Positions 1-11,500 of a DNA stretch of 64,000 nt are shown piece after piece. This stretch comes from Phalacrocorax aristotelis. Its lineage: Eukaryota > Chordata > Aves > Suliformes > Phalacrocoracidae. The translations under genes were made by a program, and so were the position numbers. Each line of letters begins with the position of its first letter. The first letter of the stretch is position 1. A model generated the notes under the pieces. The model had not been told where the DNA came from, did no database searches, and worked only from the letters and a program-made list of their open reading frames with translations. The stretch is from contig NC_134286.1 in the NCBI RefSeq assembly GCF_949628215.1, forward strand, positions 1,612,001-1,676,000. Direction: 5' to 3'.

Positions 1-3000
1 CCTCAGTTTTACCACCCAAAGCCTCACTTTCAGGCTCCAAACCCCTCTTTTAATGCTCAATGCCTAATTTTAAAGTCCCAAACCCTCACTTTTAGCATCC
101 AAACCCTCACCTTCAGGTGCCAAAACCTCATTTTTATTCTCCAAAGCCCTCTTTTCACCAGCAAAGCCTCAGTTTTAGGTCCCACAGCCTCACTTTTAGG
201 GTGCAAACCTGTCTTTTACGTTCAAAGCCTCAGTTTTAGCTGTTAAACTCTCACTTTCAGGGTCCAAACCCCTCTTTTAATGCTCAGTGCCTCCTTTTAA
301 GGCCCCAAACCCTCCATTTTAGCATCGAATCCCCTCTATTAATGCTCAAACGCTCATTTTTTCATTCTAAGCTGTGCATTTAAGTCCAAACCCGTTGCTT
401 AAGGCTCAAAGCCTCATTTTTAACAGCCAAACCCTCACTTTCACATCCAAACCTGTCTTTTAGGTTCAAAGCCTCAGTATACGTTCCAAAGTTTCACTTT
501 CAGCATCCAAACCCCTCTTTTAGGTTCACAGCCTCAGTTTTAGATCCCAAACCCTCACCTTTAAGGCTCAAAGTCTTATTTTAAGTCCCAAACCCTCATT
601 TTGGGGGTTCCAAACCCCTGTTTTAAGGCTAAAAGCCTCAGTTTTAGCTGCCAAACCCTCACTTTCAGGGTCCAAACACCTCTATTAAGGAATAAAGCCT
701 CATTTTTAGGTGCCAAACCCCCACTTTTCAGGCTCCAAACCTGTCTTTTTTAGGGTCAAACCCTCATTCTTAGGTCCCAAGCCCTCACTTTTAGGGTTCA
801 AACCCCAGCTTTAAAGCTCACAGCCTCAGTTTTACCACCCAAAGCCTCACTTTCAGGCTCCAAACCCCTCTTTTAATGCTCAATGCCTAATTTTAAAGTC
901 CCAAACCCTCACTTTTAGCATCCAAACCCTCACCTTCAGGTGCCAAAACCTCATTTTTATTCTCCAAAGCCCTCTTTTCACCAGCAAAGCCTCAGTTTTA
1001 GGTCCCACAGCCTCACTTTTAGGGTGCAAACCTGTCTTTTACGTTCAAAGCCTCAGTTTTAGCTGTTAAACTCTCACTTTCAGGGTCCAAACCCCTCTTT
1101 TAATGCTCAGTGCCTCCTTTTAAGGCCCCAAACCCTCCATTTTAGCATCGAATCCCCTCTATTAATGCTCAAACGCTCATTTTTTCATTCTAAGCTGTGC
1201 ATTTAAGTCCAAACCCGTTGCTTAAGGCTCAAAGCCTCATTTTTAACAGCCAAACCCTCACTTTCACATCCAAACCTGTCTTTTAGGTTCAAAGCCTCAG
1301 TATACGTTCCAAAGTTTCACTTTCAGCATCCAAACCCCTCTTTTAGGTTCACAGCCTCAGTTTTAGATCCCAAACCCTCACCTTTAAGGCTCAAAGTCTT
1401 ATTTTAAGTCCCAAACCCTCATTTTGGGGGTTCCAAACCCCTGTTTTAAGGCTAAAAGCCTCAGTTTTAGCTGCCAAACCCTCACTTTCAGGGTCCAAAC
1501 ACCTCTATTAAGGAATAAAGCCTCATTTTTAGGTGCCAAACCCCCACTTTTCAGGCTCCAAACCTGTCTTTTTTAGGGTCAAACCCTCATTCTTAGGTCC
1601 CAAGCCCTCACTTTTAGGGTTCAAACCCCAGCTTTAAAGCTCACAGCCTCAGTTTTACCACCCAAAGCCTCACTTTCAGGCTCCAAACCCCTCTTTTAAT
1701 GCTCAATGCCTAATTTTAAAGTCCCAAACCCTCACTTTTAGCATCCAAACCCTCACCTTCAGGTGCCAAAACCTCATTTTTATTCTCCAAAGCCCTCTTT
1801 TCACCAGCAAAGCCTCAGTTTTAGGTCCCACAGCCTCACTTTTAGGGTGCAAACCTGTCTTTTACGTTCAAAGCCTCAGTTTTAGGTCCCACAGCCTCAC
1901 TTTTAGGGTCCAAACCCCTCTTTTAATGCTCAGTGCCTCCTTTTAAGGCCCCAAACCCTGCCTTTTAGCATCAAATCCACTCTATTGATGCTCAAACCGT
2001 CATTTTTCCCTTCCAAACCATGCGTTTTAGAGTCCAAACCCGTTGCTTAAGGCTAAAAGCCTCATTTTTAGCTGCCAAACCCTCACTTTCAGGGTGCCAG
2101 ACCCCCCTATTAAAGAATAAAGCCTCATTTTTAGGTGCCAAACCCCCACTTTTCAGGCTCCAAACCTGTCTTTTTTAGGGTCAAACCCTCATTCTTAGGT
2201 CCCAAGCCCTCACTTTTAGGGTTCAAACCCCAGCTTTAAAGCTCACAGCCTCAGTTTTACCACCCAAAGCCTCACTTTCAGGCTCCAAACCCCTCTTTTA
2301 ATGATCAATGCCTACTTTTAAAGTCCCAAACCCTCACTTTTAGCATCCAAACCCTCACTTTCAGGTGCCAAAACCTCATTTTTATTCTCCAAAGCCCTCT
2401 TTTCACCAGCAAAGCCTCAGTTTTAGGTCCCACAGCCTCACTTTTAGGGTCCAAACTCCTCTTTTAATGCTCAGTGCCTCCTTTTAAGGCCCCAAACCCT
2501 CCATTTTAGCATCGAATCCCCTCTATTAATGCTCAAACGCTCATTTTTTCATTCTAAACTGTGCATTTAAGTCCAAACCCGTTGCTTAAGGCTCAAAGCC
2601 TCATTTTTAACAGCCAAACCCTCACTTTCACATCCAAACCTGTCTTTTAGGTTCAAAGCCTCAGTTTTAGATCCCAAACCCTTACCTTTAAGGCTCAAAG
2701 TCTTATTTTAAGTCCCAAACCCTCATTTTGGGGGTTCCAAACCCCTGTTTTAAGGCTAAAAGCCTCAGTTTTAGCTGCCAAACCCTCACTTTCAGGGTCC
2801 AAACACCTCTATTAAGGAATAAAGCCTCATTTTTAGGTGCCAAACCCCCACTTTTCAGGCTCCAAACCTGTCTTTTTTAGGGTCAAACCCTCATTCTTAG
2901 GTCCCAAGCCCTCACTTTTAGGGTTCAAACCCCAGCTTTAAAGCTCACAGCCTCAGTTTTACCACCCAAAGCCTCACTTTCAGGCTCCAAACCCCTCTTT

Positions 3001-6000
3001 TAATGCTCAATGCCTACTTTTAAAGTCCCAAACCCTCACTTTTAGCATCCAAACCCTCACTTTCAGGTGCCAAAACCTCATTTTTAATCTCCAAAGCCCT
3101 CTTTTCACCAGCAAAGCCTCAGTTTTAGGTCCCACAGCCTCACTTTTAGGGTGCAAACCTGTCTTTTACGTTCAAAGCCTCAGTTTTAGCTGTTAAACTC
3201 TCACTTTCAGGGTCCAAACCCCTCTTTTAGTGCTCAGTGCCTCCTTTTAAGGTCCCAAACCCTGCCTTTTAGCATCAAATCCACTCTATTGATGCTCAAA
3301 CCGTCATTTTTCCCTTCCAAACCGTGCATTTGAGTCCAAACCCGTTGCTTAAGGCTCAAAGCCTCATTTTTAACAGCCAAACCCTCACTTTCACATCCAA
3401 ACCTGTGTTTTAGGTTCAAAGCCTCAGTATACGTTCCAAAGTTTCACTTTCAGCATCCAAACCCCTCTTTTAGGTTCACAGCCTCAGTTTTAGATCCCAA
3501 ACCCTCACCTTTAAGGCTCAAAGTCTTATTTTAAGTCCCAAACCCTCATTTTGGGGGTTCCAAACCCCTGTTTTAAGGCTAAAAGCCTCATTTTTAGCTG
3601 CCAAACCCTCACTTTCAGGGTCCAAACACCTCTATTAAGGAATAAAGCCTCATTTTTAGGTGCCAAACCCCCACTTTTCAGGTCCAAAGCTGTCTTTTTT
3701 AGGGTCAAACCCTCATTCTTAGGTCCCAAGCCCTCACTTTTAGGGTTCAAACCCCAGCTTTAAAGCTCACAGCCTCAGTTTTACCACCCAAAGCCTCACT
3801 TTCAGGCTCCAAACCCCTCTTTTAATGCTCAATGCCTAATTTTAAAGTCCCAAACCCTCACTTTTAGCATCCAAACCCTCACTTTCAGGTGCCAAAACCT
3901 CATTTTTAATCTCCAAAGCCCTCTTTTCACCAGCAAAGCCTCAGTTTTAGGTCCCACAGCCTCACTTTTAGGGTGCAAACCTGTCTTTTACGTTCAAAGC
4001 CTCAGTTTTAGCTGTTAAACTCTCACTTTCAGGGTCCAAACCCCTCTTTTAATGCTCAGTGCCTCCTTTTAAGGTCCCAAACCCTGCCTTTTAGCATCAA
4101 ATCCACTCTATTGATGCTCAAACCGTCATTTTTCCCTTCCAAACCGTGCATTTGAGTCCAAACCCGTTGCTTAAGGCTCAAAGCCTCATTTTTAACAGCC
4201 AAACCCTCACTTTCACATCCAAACCTGTGTTTTAGGTTCAAAGCCTCAGTATACGTTCCAAAGTTTCACTTTCAGCATCCAAACCCCTCTTGTAGCTTCA
4301 AAGCCTTAGTTTTAGGCCCCACAGCCTCACTTTCAGGGTCCAAACCTGTCTTTTACGTTCAAAGCCTCAGTTTTAGCTGCCAAATCCTGACTTTCAGGGT
4401 CCAAGCACCTCTATTAAGGAATAAAGACTCATTTTTAGGTGCCAAACCCTCACTTTTCAGGTCCAAACCTGTCTTTCTTAGGTTCAAACCCGCATTCTTC
4501 GGTCCCAAGCCCTCACTTTTAGGGTTCAAACCCCAGCTTTAAAGCTCACAGCCTCAGTTTTACCACCCAAAGCCTCACTTTCAGGCTCCAAACCCCTCTT
4601 TTAATGCTCAATGCCTACTTTTAAAGTCCCAAACCCTCACTTTTAGCATCCAAACCCTCACTTTCAGGTGCCAAAACCTCATTTTTATTCTCCAAAGCCC
4701 TCTTTTCACCAGCAAAGCCTCAGTTTTAGGTCCCACAGCCTCACTTTTAGGGTGCAAACCTGTCTTTTACGTTCAAAGCCTCAGTTTTAGCTGTTAAACT
4801 CTCACTTTCAGGGTCCAAACCCCTCTTTTAATGCTCAGTGCCTCCTTTTAAGGCCCCAAACCCTCCATTTTAGCATCGAATCCCCTCTATTAATGCTCAA
4901 ACGCTCATTTTTTCATTCTAAACTGTGCATTTAAGTCCAAACCCGTTGCTTAAGGCTCAAAGCCTCATTTTTAACAGCCAAACCCTCACTTTCACATCCA
5001 AACCTGTCTTTTAGGTTCAAAGCCTCAGTATACGTTCCAAAGTTTCACTTTCAGCATCCAAACCCCTCTTTTAGGTTCACAGCCTCAGTTTTAGATCCCA
5101 AACCCTCACCTTTAAGGCTCAAAGTCTTATTTTAAGTCCCAAACCCTCATTTTGGGGGTTCCAAACCCCTGTTTTAAGGCTAAAAGCCTCAGTTTTAGCT
5201 GCCAAACCCTCACTTTCAGGGTCCAAACACCTCTATTAAGGAATAAAGCCTCATTTTTAGGTGCCAAACCCCCACTTTTCAGGCTCCAAACCTGTCTTTT
5301 TTAGGGTCAAACCCTCATTCTTAGGTCCCAAGCCCTCACTTTTAGGGTTCAAACCCCAGCTTTAAAGCTCACAGCCTCAGTTTTACCACCCAAAGCCTCA
5401 CTTTCAGGCTCCAAACCCCTCTTTTAATGCTCAATGCCTAATTTTAAAGTCCCAAACCCTCACTTTTAGCATCCAAACCCTCACCTTCAGGTGCCAAAAC
5501 CTCATTTTTATTCTCCAAAGCCCTCTTTTCACCAGCAAAGCCTCAGTTTTAGGTCCCACAGCCTCACTTTTAGGGTGCAAACCTGTCTTTTACGTTCAAA
5601 GCCTCAGTTTTAGGTCCCACAGCCTCACTTTTAGGGTCCAAACCCCTCTTTTAGTGCTCAGTGCCTCCTTTTAAGGTCCCAAACCCTGCCTTTTAGCATC
5701 AAATCCACTCTATTGATGCTCAAACCGTCATTTTTCCCTTCCAAACCATGCGTTTTAGAGTCCAAACCCGTTGCTTAAGGCTAAAAGCCTCATTTTTAGC
5801 TGCCAAACCCTCACTTTCAGGGTGCCAGACCCCCCTATTAAAGAATAAAGCCTCATTTTTAGGTCCCAAACCCCCACTTTTCAGGCTCCAAACCTGTCTT
5901 TTTTAGGGTCAAACCCTCATTCTTAGGTCCCAAGCCCTCACTTTTAGGGTTCAAACCCCAGCTTTAAAGCTCACAGCCTCAGTTTTACCACCCAAAGCCT

Positions 6001-8386
6001 CACTTTCAGGCTCCAAACCCCTCTTTTAATGCTCAATGCCTACTTTTAAAGTCCCAAACCCTCACTTTAAGCATCCAAACCCTCACTTTCAGGTGCCAAA
6101 ACCTCATTTTTATTCTCCAAAGCCCTCTTTTCACCAGCAAAGCCTCAGTTTTAGGTCCCACAGCCTCACTTTTAGGGTCCAAACTCCTCTTTTAATGCTC
6201 AGTGCCTCCTTTTAAGGCCCCAAACCCTCCATTTTAGCATCGAATCCCCTCTATTAATGCTCAAACGCTCATTTTTTCATTCTAAACTGTGCATTTAAGT
6301 CCAAACCCGTTGCTTAAGGCTCAAAGCCTCATTTTTAACAGCCAAACCCTCACTTTCACATCCAAACCTGTCTTTTAGGTTCAAAGCCTCAGTATACGTT
6401 CCAAAGTTTCACTTTCAGCATCCAAACCCCTCTTTTAGGTTCACAGCCTCAGTTTTAGGCCCCACAGCCTTACCTTTAAGGCTCAAAGTCTTATTTTAAG
6501 TCCCAAACCCTCATTTTGGGGGTTCCAAACCCCTGTTTTAAGGCTAAAAGCCTCATTTTTAGCAGCCAAACCCTCACTTTCAGGGTCCAAACACCTCTAT
6601 TAAGGAATAAAGCCTCATTTTTAGGTGCCAAACCCTCACTTTTCAGGTCCAAACCTGTCTTTTTTATGGTTCAAACCCCAGTTTTAAAGCTCACAGCCTC
6701 AGTTTTACCACCCAAAGCCTCACTTTCAGGTTCCAAAACCCTCTTTTAATGATCAATGCCTCCTTTTAAGGTCCCAAACCCTGCCTTTTAGCATCAAATC
6801 CACTCTATTGATGCTCAAACCGTCATTTTTCCCTTCCAAACTGTGCATTTGAGTCCAAACCCCTTGTTTAAGGCTCAAAGCCTCATTTTTAACAGCCAAA
6901 CCCTCACTTTCACATCCAAACCTGTCTTTTACGTTCAAAGCCTCAGTATACATTCCAAAGTTTCACTTTTAGCATCCAAACCCCTCTTTTAGGTTCAAAG
7001 CCTTAGTTTTAGGCCCCACAGCCTCACTTTCAGGGTCCAAACCTGTCTTTTACGTTCAAAGCCTCAGTTTTAGCTGCCAAATCCTGACTTTCAGGGTCCA
7101 AACACCTCTATTAAGGAATAAAGCCTCATTTTTAGGTGCCAAACCCCCACTTTTCAGGTCCAAAGCTGTCTTTTTTAGGGTCAAACCCTCATTCTTAGGT
7201 CCCAAGCCCTCACTTTTAGGGTTCAAACCCCAGCTTTAAAGCTCACAGCCTCAGTTTTACCACCCAAAGCCTCACTTTCAGGCTCCAAACCCCTCTTTTA
7301 ATGCTCAATGCCTACTTTTAAAGTCCCAAACCCTCACTTTAAGCATCCGAAACCCTCACTTTCAGGTGCCAAAACCTCATTTTTAATCTCCAAAGCCCTC
7401 TTTTCACCAGCAAAGCCTCAGTTTTAGGTCCCACAGCCTCACTTTTAGGGTGCAAACCTGTCCTTTAGGTTCCAAGCCTCAGTTTTAGCTGTTAAACTCT
7501 CACTTTCAGGGTCCAAACCCCTCTTTTAGTGCTCAGTGCCTCCTTTTAAGGTCCCAAACCCTGCCTTTTCGCATCAAATCCACTCTATTGATGCTCAAAC
7601 TGTCATTTTTCCCTTCCAAACTGTGCATTTGAGTCCAAACCCCTTGTTTAAGGCTCAAAGCCTCATTTTTAACAGCCAAACCCTCACTTTCACATCCAAA
7701 CCTGTGTTTTAGGTTCAAAGCCTCAGTATACGTTCCAAAGTTTCACTTTCAGCATCCAAACCCCTCTTTTAGGTTCACAGCGTCAGTTTTAGGCCCCACA
7801 GCCTTACCTTTAAGGCTCAAAGTCTTATTTTAAGTCCCAAACCCTCATTTTGGGGGTTCCAAACCCCTGTTTTAAGGCTAAAAGCCTCATTTTTAGCTGC
7901 CAAACCCTCACTTTCAGGGTCCAAACACCTCTATTAAGGAATAAAGCCTCATTTTTAGGTGCCAAACCCTCACTTTTCAGGTCCAAACCTGTCTTTTTTA
8001 GGGTTCAAACCCCAGCTTTAAAGCTCACAGCCTCAGTTTTACCACCCAAAGCCTCACTTTCAGGTTCCAAAACCCTCTTTTAATGCTCAATGCCTACTTT
8101 TAAAGTCCCAAACCCTCACTTTTAGCATCCAAACCCTCACTTTCAGGTGCCAAAACCTCATTTTTAATCTCCAAAGCCCTCTTTTCACCTGCAAAGCCTC
8201 AGTTTTAGGTCCCACAGCCTCATTTTCAGGGTGCAAACCTGTCCTTTAGGTTCAAAGCCTCAGTTTTAGGTCCCACAGCCTCACTTTCAGGGTCCAAAGC
8301 CTCACTTTTAATGCTCAGTGGCTCCTTTTAAGGCCCCAAATGCTCCCTTTTAACATTGAATCCACTCTATTAATGCTCAAACCGTC
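1..8386. repeat. Satellite array, ~21-bp unit with nested higher-order repeats
   Basis: The whole stretch is built of 20-22 bp units of the type CAAAGCCTCATTTTTAGGTC, each with an A-tract (AAA) and a T-tract (TTTT/TTTTT) separated by about 6-7 bases. A marker unit, 'cctcagttttaccaccc', recurs at 1, 824, 1647, 2249, 2951, 3773, 4552, 5375, 5977, 6697, 7249 and 8031. The higher-order blocks are therefore 823, 823, 602, 702, 822, 779, 823, 602, 720, 552 and 782 bp. The alternating A/T-tract design matches what is published for the chicken W-linked XhoI and EcoRI repeats and the CNM/PO41 satellites (known). Membership of one of those exact families is not shown. The many short open frames across it are by-products of a unit that is about a multiple of three and poor in stops; they are not genes. 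Confidence 0.95.
824..8030. repeat. 3728-bp super-repeat within the satellite
   Basis: Marker positions 824, 1647 and 2249 are each followed exactly 3728 bp later by 4552, 5375 and 5977. The next pair, 2951 and 6697, is 3746 bp apart. The order of block lengths 823-602-702/720 is thus repeated, which indicates that a multi-block segment of about 3.7 kb was itself duplicated. The two copies differ by scattered substitutions and a few gained or lost units (for example the 702 versus 720 bp block). Confidence 0.8.
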
Positions 8387-8514
8387 ACAGACAAGCACGA
8401 CTGCTCCAAACCTCATTTTGGATGTTGTGGTGCAGGAGCGCAGCCTAAGCTGGAGAGTTCCTCCTTCTTACCCGCTGCCTGCGCAGTTTCTTCATCCAAG
8501 CACCTATAATTTTG
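8387..8514 (+). CDS. AHCTF1: AHCTF1-like exon a (cut by satellite)
   Basis: Reads [20 protein letters not shown] and then [14 protein letters not shown], as in ELYS (HYILDILVHERSL...PPSYPPPEQF). The donor is gtaggt at 8515. The 5' side has no acceptor: satellite runs directly into coding sequence at about 8386. Confidence 0.85.
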
Positions 8515-11500
8515 GTAGGTATTACACGGCTTTGAGTAGTGATAAGCTTAAACCGAGCTCAAATGCCATTTATTGGTCCTCCTGTTCACTGTTTGTCACG
8601 CAAAACCCCAACCTCCCCCCACCCAGCTGTGACGGCGTTGTACTGACCAAGTATGTACTACTGTGACACCCGTCTGACAGGCGGCTGGGTCTGTGGGTTG
8701 GGTGCTTCTGTAACGCAGCCTGTGACATGGTGCTGGCGATCAGATGAAATGACTCTGGGCTGAAGCTCAAAGCGCAGCACCTCGATAGCCCCGGAGGTAA
8801 AATTTCTACACTCAGTCATCACTTTTCTAGAAGAGGTTGTGTCGTGGTTCAGCCTCAGCTGGCAACTGAACACCACGCAGCCGCTCGCTCACTCCCCCCA
8901 TCCCTGTGGGATGGGGAAGAGAATCGGACAAGCAAAAGAACTTGTGGGTTGAGATAAGCACAGTTTAATGATTACAATAAAATGATGATGATAAATGATT
9001 ATGATAATAATGACAATAATGTTAATATAATAAAAGGGAAAAGGAAGGAAAGGGAAAACAGGGAAAAAAAACGCAGAAACACGAACGATACAGCCGCTCA
9101 CCACCCGCCGACCGACGCTGCCCATCCCCGAGCCGCGATTGCTCCCTCCCTCCCCCGGCCAGCCCCTCCCAGGTAGCATACTGGGCATGACGTTACATGA
9201 TATGGAATATCCCTTTGGTCAGTTTGAATCCGCTCTCTTAGCTGTGCCCCCTCCCCTCCCAGCTTCTTGTGCACCCAGCAGAGCATGGGAGGCTAGACAT
9301 GTCCTTGACTAGTATAAGCGCTGCCCAGCAACAGCCTAAACATCTGTGTGTTATCTCAGCAGGTTTTTTTCCATGCTAATTTCAAAGCACAGCACTATAC
9401 CAGCTAGAGTGAAGAAAATTAACTCTATCCCAGCTGAAACCATGACAGGTTGTATGTGATGTGACGAAGAAAATGGGTACTTGGTTGTACCTTCCCAGAG
9501 GTTGCGATGAAAAAAAGGTTAAACTGGTGCTTCCATCACGGTGAGAGTATGGAATGTTGTCCAGCGTTCGTTGTCTCTGCAGATGGCACGTGCTTGCTGA
9601 GCTCTGGAGTTGTTCATATGACATGCAGCGGCTTCCAGAAGGAGGTGAGCTTTTACTGTGTCTTTATTGAGAATGTCAAGAGATGGACCTTTCCTAAGCT
9701 TTCTATGGCGCTGCTTTCAGCGTCAGAGGCCATTTTATGCTGCTCCTGCCCATCCACACGCGTAACTGCAATTGTACCCTGCCAGTTTTATGCAAATGGA
9801 GATGTTTGAGGTCCCCTCTTGGGCGTGTAAACCCACTGTTGCCTCCCGTTGAAGCACGATCAGGGCCTGAATGTCTAGAAAGGAAGACAGCGCTGCTCTA
9901 GGAGCAGGAAGAGAAAGTCGGGGAAAGCTGTTCCTTCTCTCTCATCAATTAGTCCAACTGCCTGCGTGGTCCTGAGTTTGGGTTTTGATCCCTGATGAGC
10001 TGGGAAAAGGAGGGCAGACTGGAGAAAAGGAAGCATCGTTCCCTCAGAACAACCTTCCCCCCGTCAGTCTCTCAAAGCGTGAGGTTCCGTGCAGGAGCTG
10101 ACGATGGGGGTGTCTCACTCAGATGCGAGCTGTTGCCAACAGCCGCTTGCTGCACTCTCTGTGATCATTTGCTTCCAAGGACGTGGGCTGCAGCAAACAA
10201 TTACCGTTGGCAGCTCTACCTGATGACTTCCTCACCACTTCCCTGCATTTTCCCTTCATCGGTCGGCTTTGCTGCAGCCTCTCAAAGCAGATCTTCACCT
10301 CTGTAGCCTTTGCCTTGTGCTGCGGTCGCCCAATTGACTCCTCTTGGACTGCCCTCTTGTTGCTGCAACACCTCAGTCACCTTTAGCTCGTGACACCCAC
10401 CACCTTCTCTCTGCTTTATCCCATCGCAGTGACTTCACCCCCCTCCTTCAGAGGTTTCCCATTTGCAGGGCACCAACCTTTCTCTCTCCTCTGAAGGATT
10501 TCCATGAGAGATGCAGCCTTTGTGATGAAGAGCCCATCTTCACCCAGGCAGGCTCTAAGCGAAATGCTCAGCAAGCGAGTCATCAGGCAGAGGAGCACTT
10601 AGTAGGAAGGGGAGAGCGGTCTTTCCCTGCCCTCATCTTCCTCTCTACCGGATTCCTCACCAGATCTGTGGGGGTGCGTTAGGGCAAAGAGCCCTTGTGC
10701 ACAGTGTGGTAGCTAACATGGATTTCTTGGCAAGTTGGCCTGGCCCATAGGCTGTTTATTTTGCAAGCCTGACGTAGACTCTGACATTCACATCGGGTGA
10801 TCTGATGTCAGCTCCCCTTTGGAAGCAATTGGGAAAGGAAGAAGTCTTTTAATACCCGTTGCTGAATTGTGACTCTATCATTCAGAGACTGGTTAGGCAT
10901 TTGAGCAGGGATTGCTTGTGAATGTGAGCAAGGCAAATTTCAGAATTAGGGACAAGGCGCTTGGTTTGGAGTTTTGTCTGCCGCCATAAGCCATACTCGG
11001 TGTGTTTCCTTGTCTGACACTGGTTTTCAGAGAAAGATGGAAATCTCCCGTGTGTGTCCTCATGTGCAGAAATGGCTTTGAATGTGATGATTTTTCCTAG
11101 AAGGGAAAGATAGTTTTGAATGTGCTTAAAAAATGAAAGAAACAAAAATCAAAACCCCAAAAAAGGAAGATTTGATGCAGGATCAGGTTTGCGCCCCGCA
11201 GTACAAGAAGGACATCGCGTCGCCGGAGCGTGTCCAGAGAAGGGCAACAAAGCTGGTGAAGGGCCTAGAGAGCAGGTCTTACGAGGAGAGGTTGAGGCAA
11301 CCGGGGTTGTTTGGCCTGGAGAAGAGAAGGCTGAGGGGAGACCTTATCGCTCCCTGCAACTACCTGAAAGGAGGTTGTAGTGAGGTGGGGGTTGGCCTCT
11401 TCTCCCAGGTCACTAGCGATAGAACGAGAGGAAAGGGCTTCAAGCTGCGTCAGGGGAGGTTTCAATGGGATATTGGGAAAAATGTCTTCCCTGCAAGAGT

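Noticed and set aside
3234-8083. Repeated 60-77 residue open frames (both strands) in the satellite, such as MNLKHRFGCESEGLAVKNEA
   Set aside because: They recur at the satellite period and translate the ~21-bp unit; there is no start context, splice signal or homology.
1-8386. Resemblance of CCAAACCCTCA units to telomeric CCCTAA repeats
   Set aside because: The unit is ~21 bp, not 6 bp, and the exact hexamer is not repeated in tandem. The A/T-tract satellite explanation fits better.
1-8386. CRISPR-like regular repeats
   Set aside because: There are no unique spacers between constant repeats; all units are variants of each other, in a bird genome.
8889-9188. Frames over the A/T-rich patch ([25 protein letters not shown])
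   Set aside because: Simple-sequence part of the antisense solo LTR.
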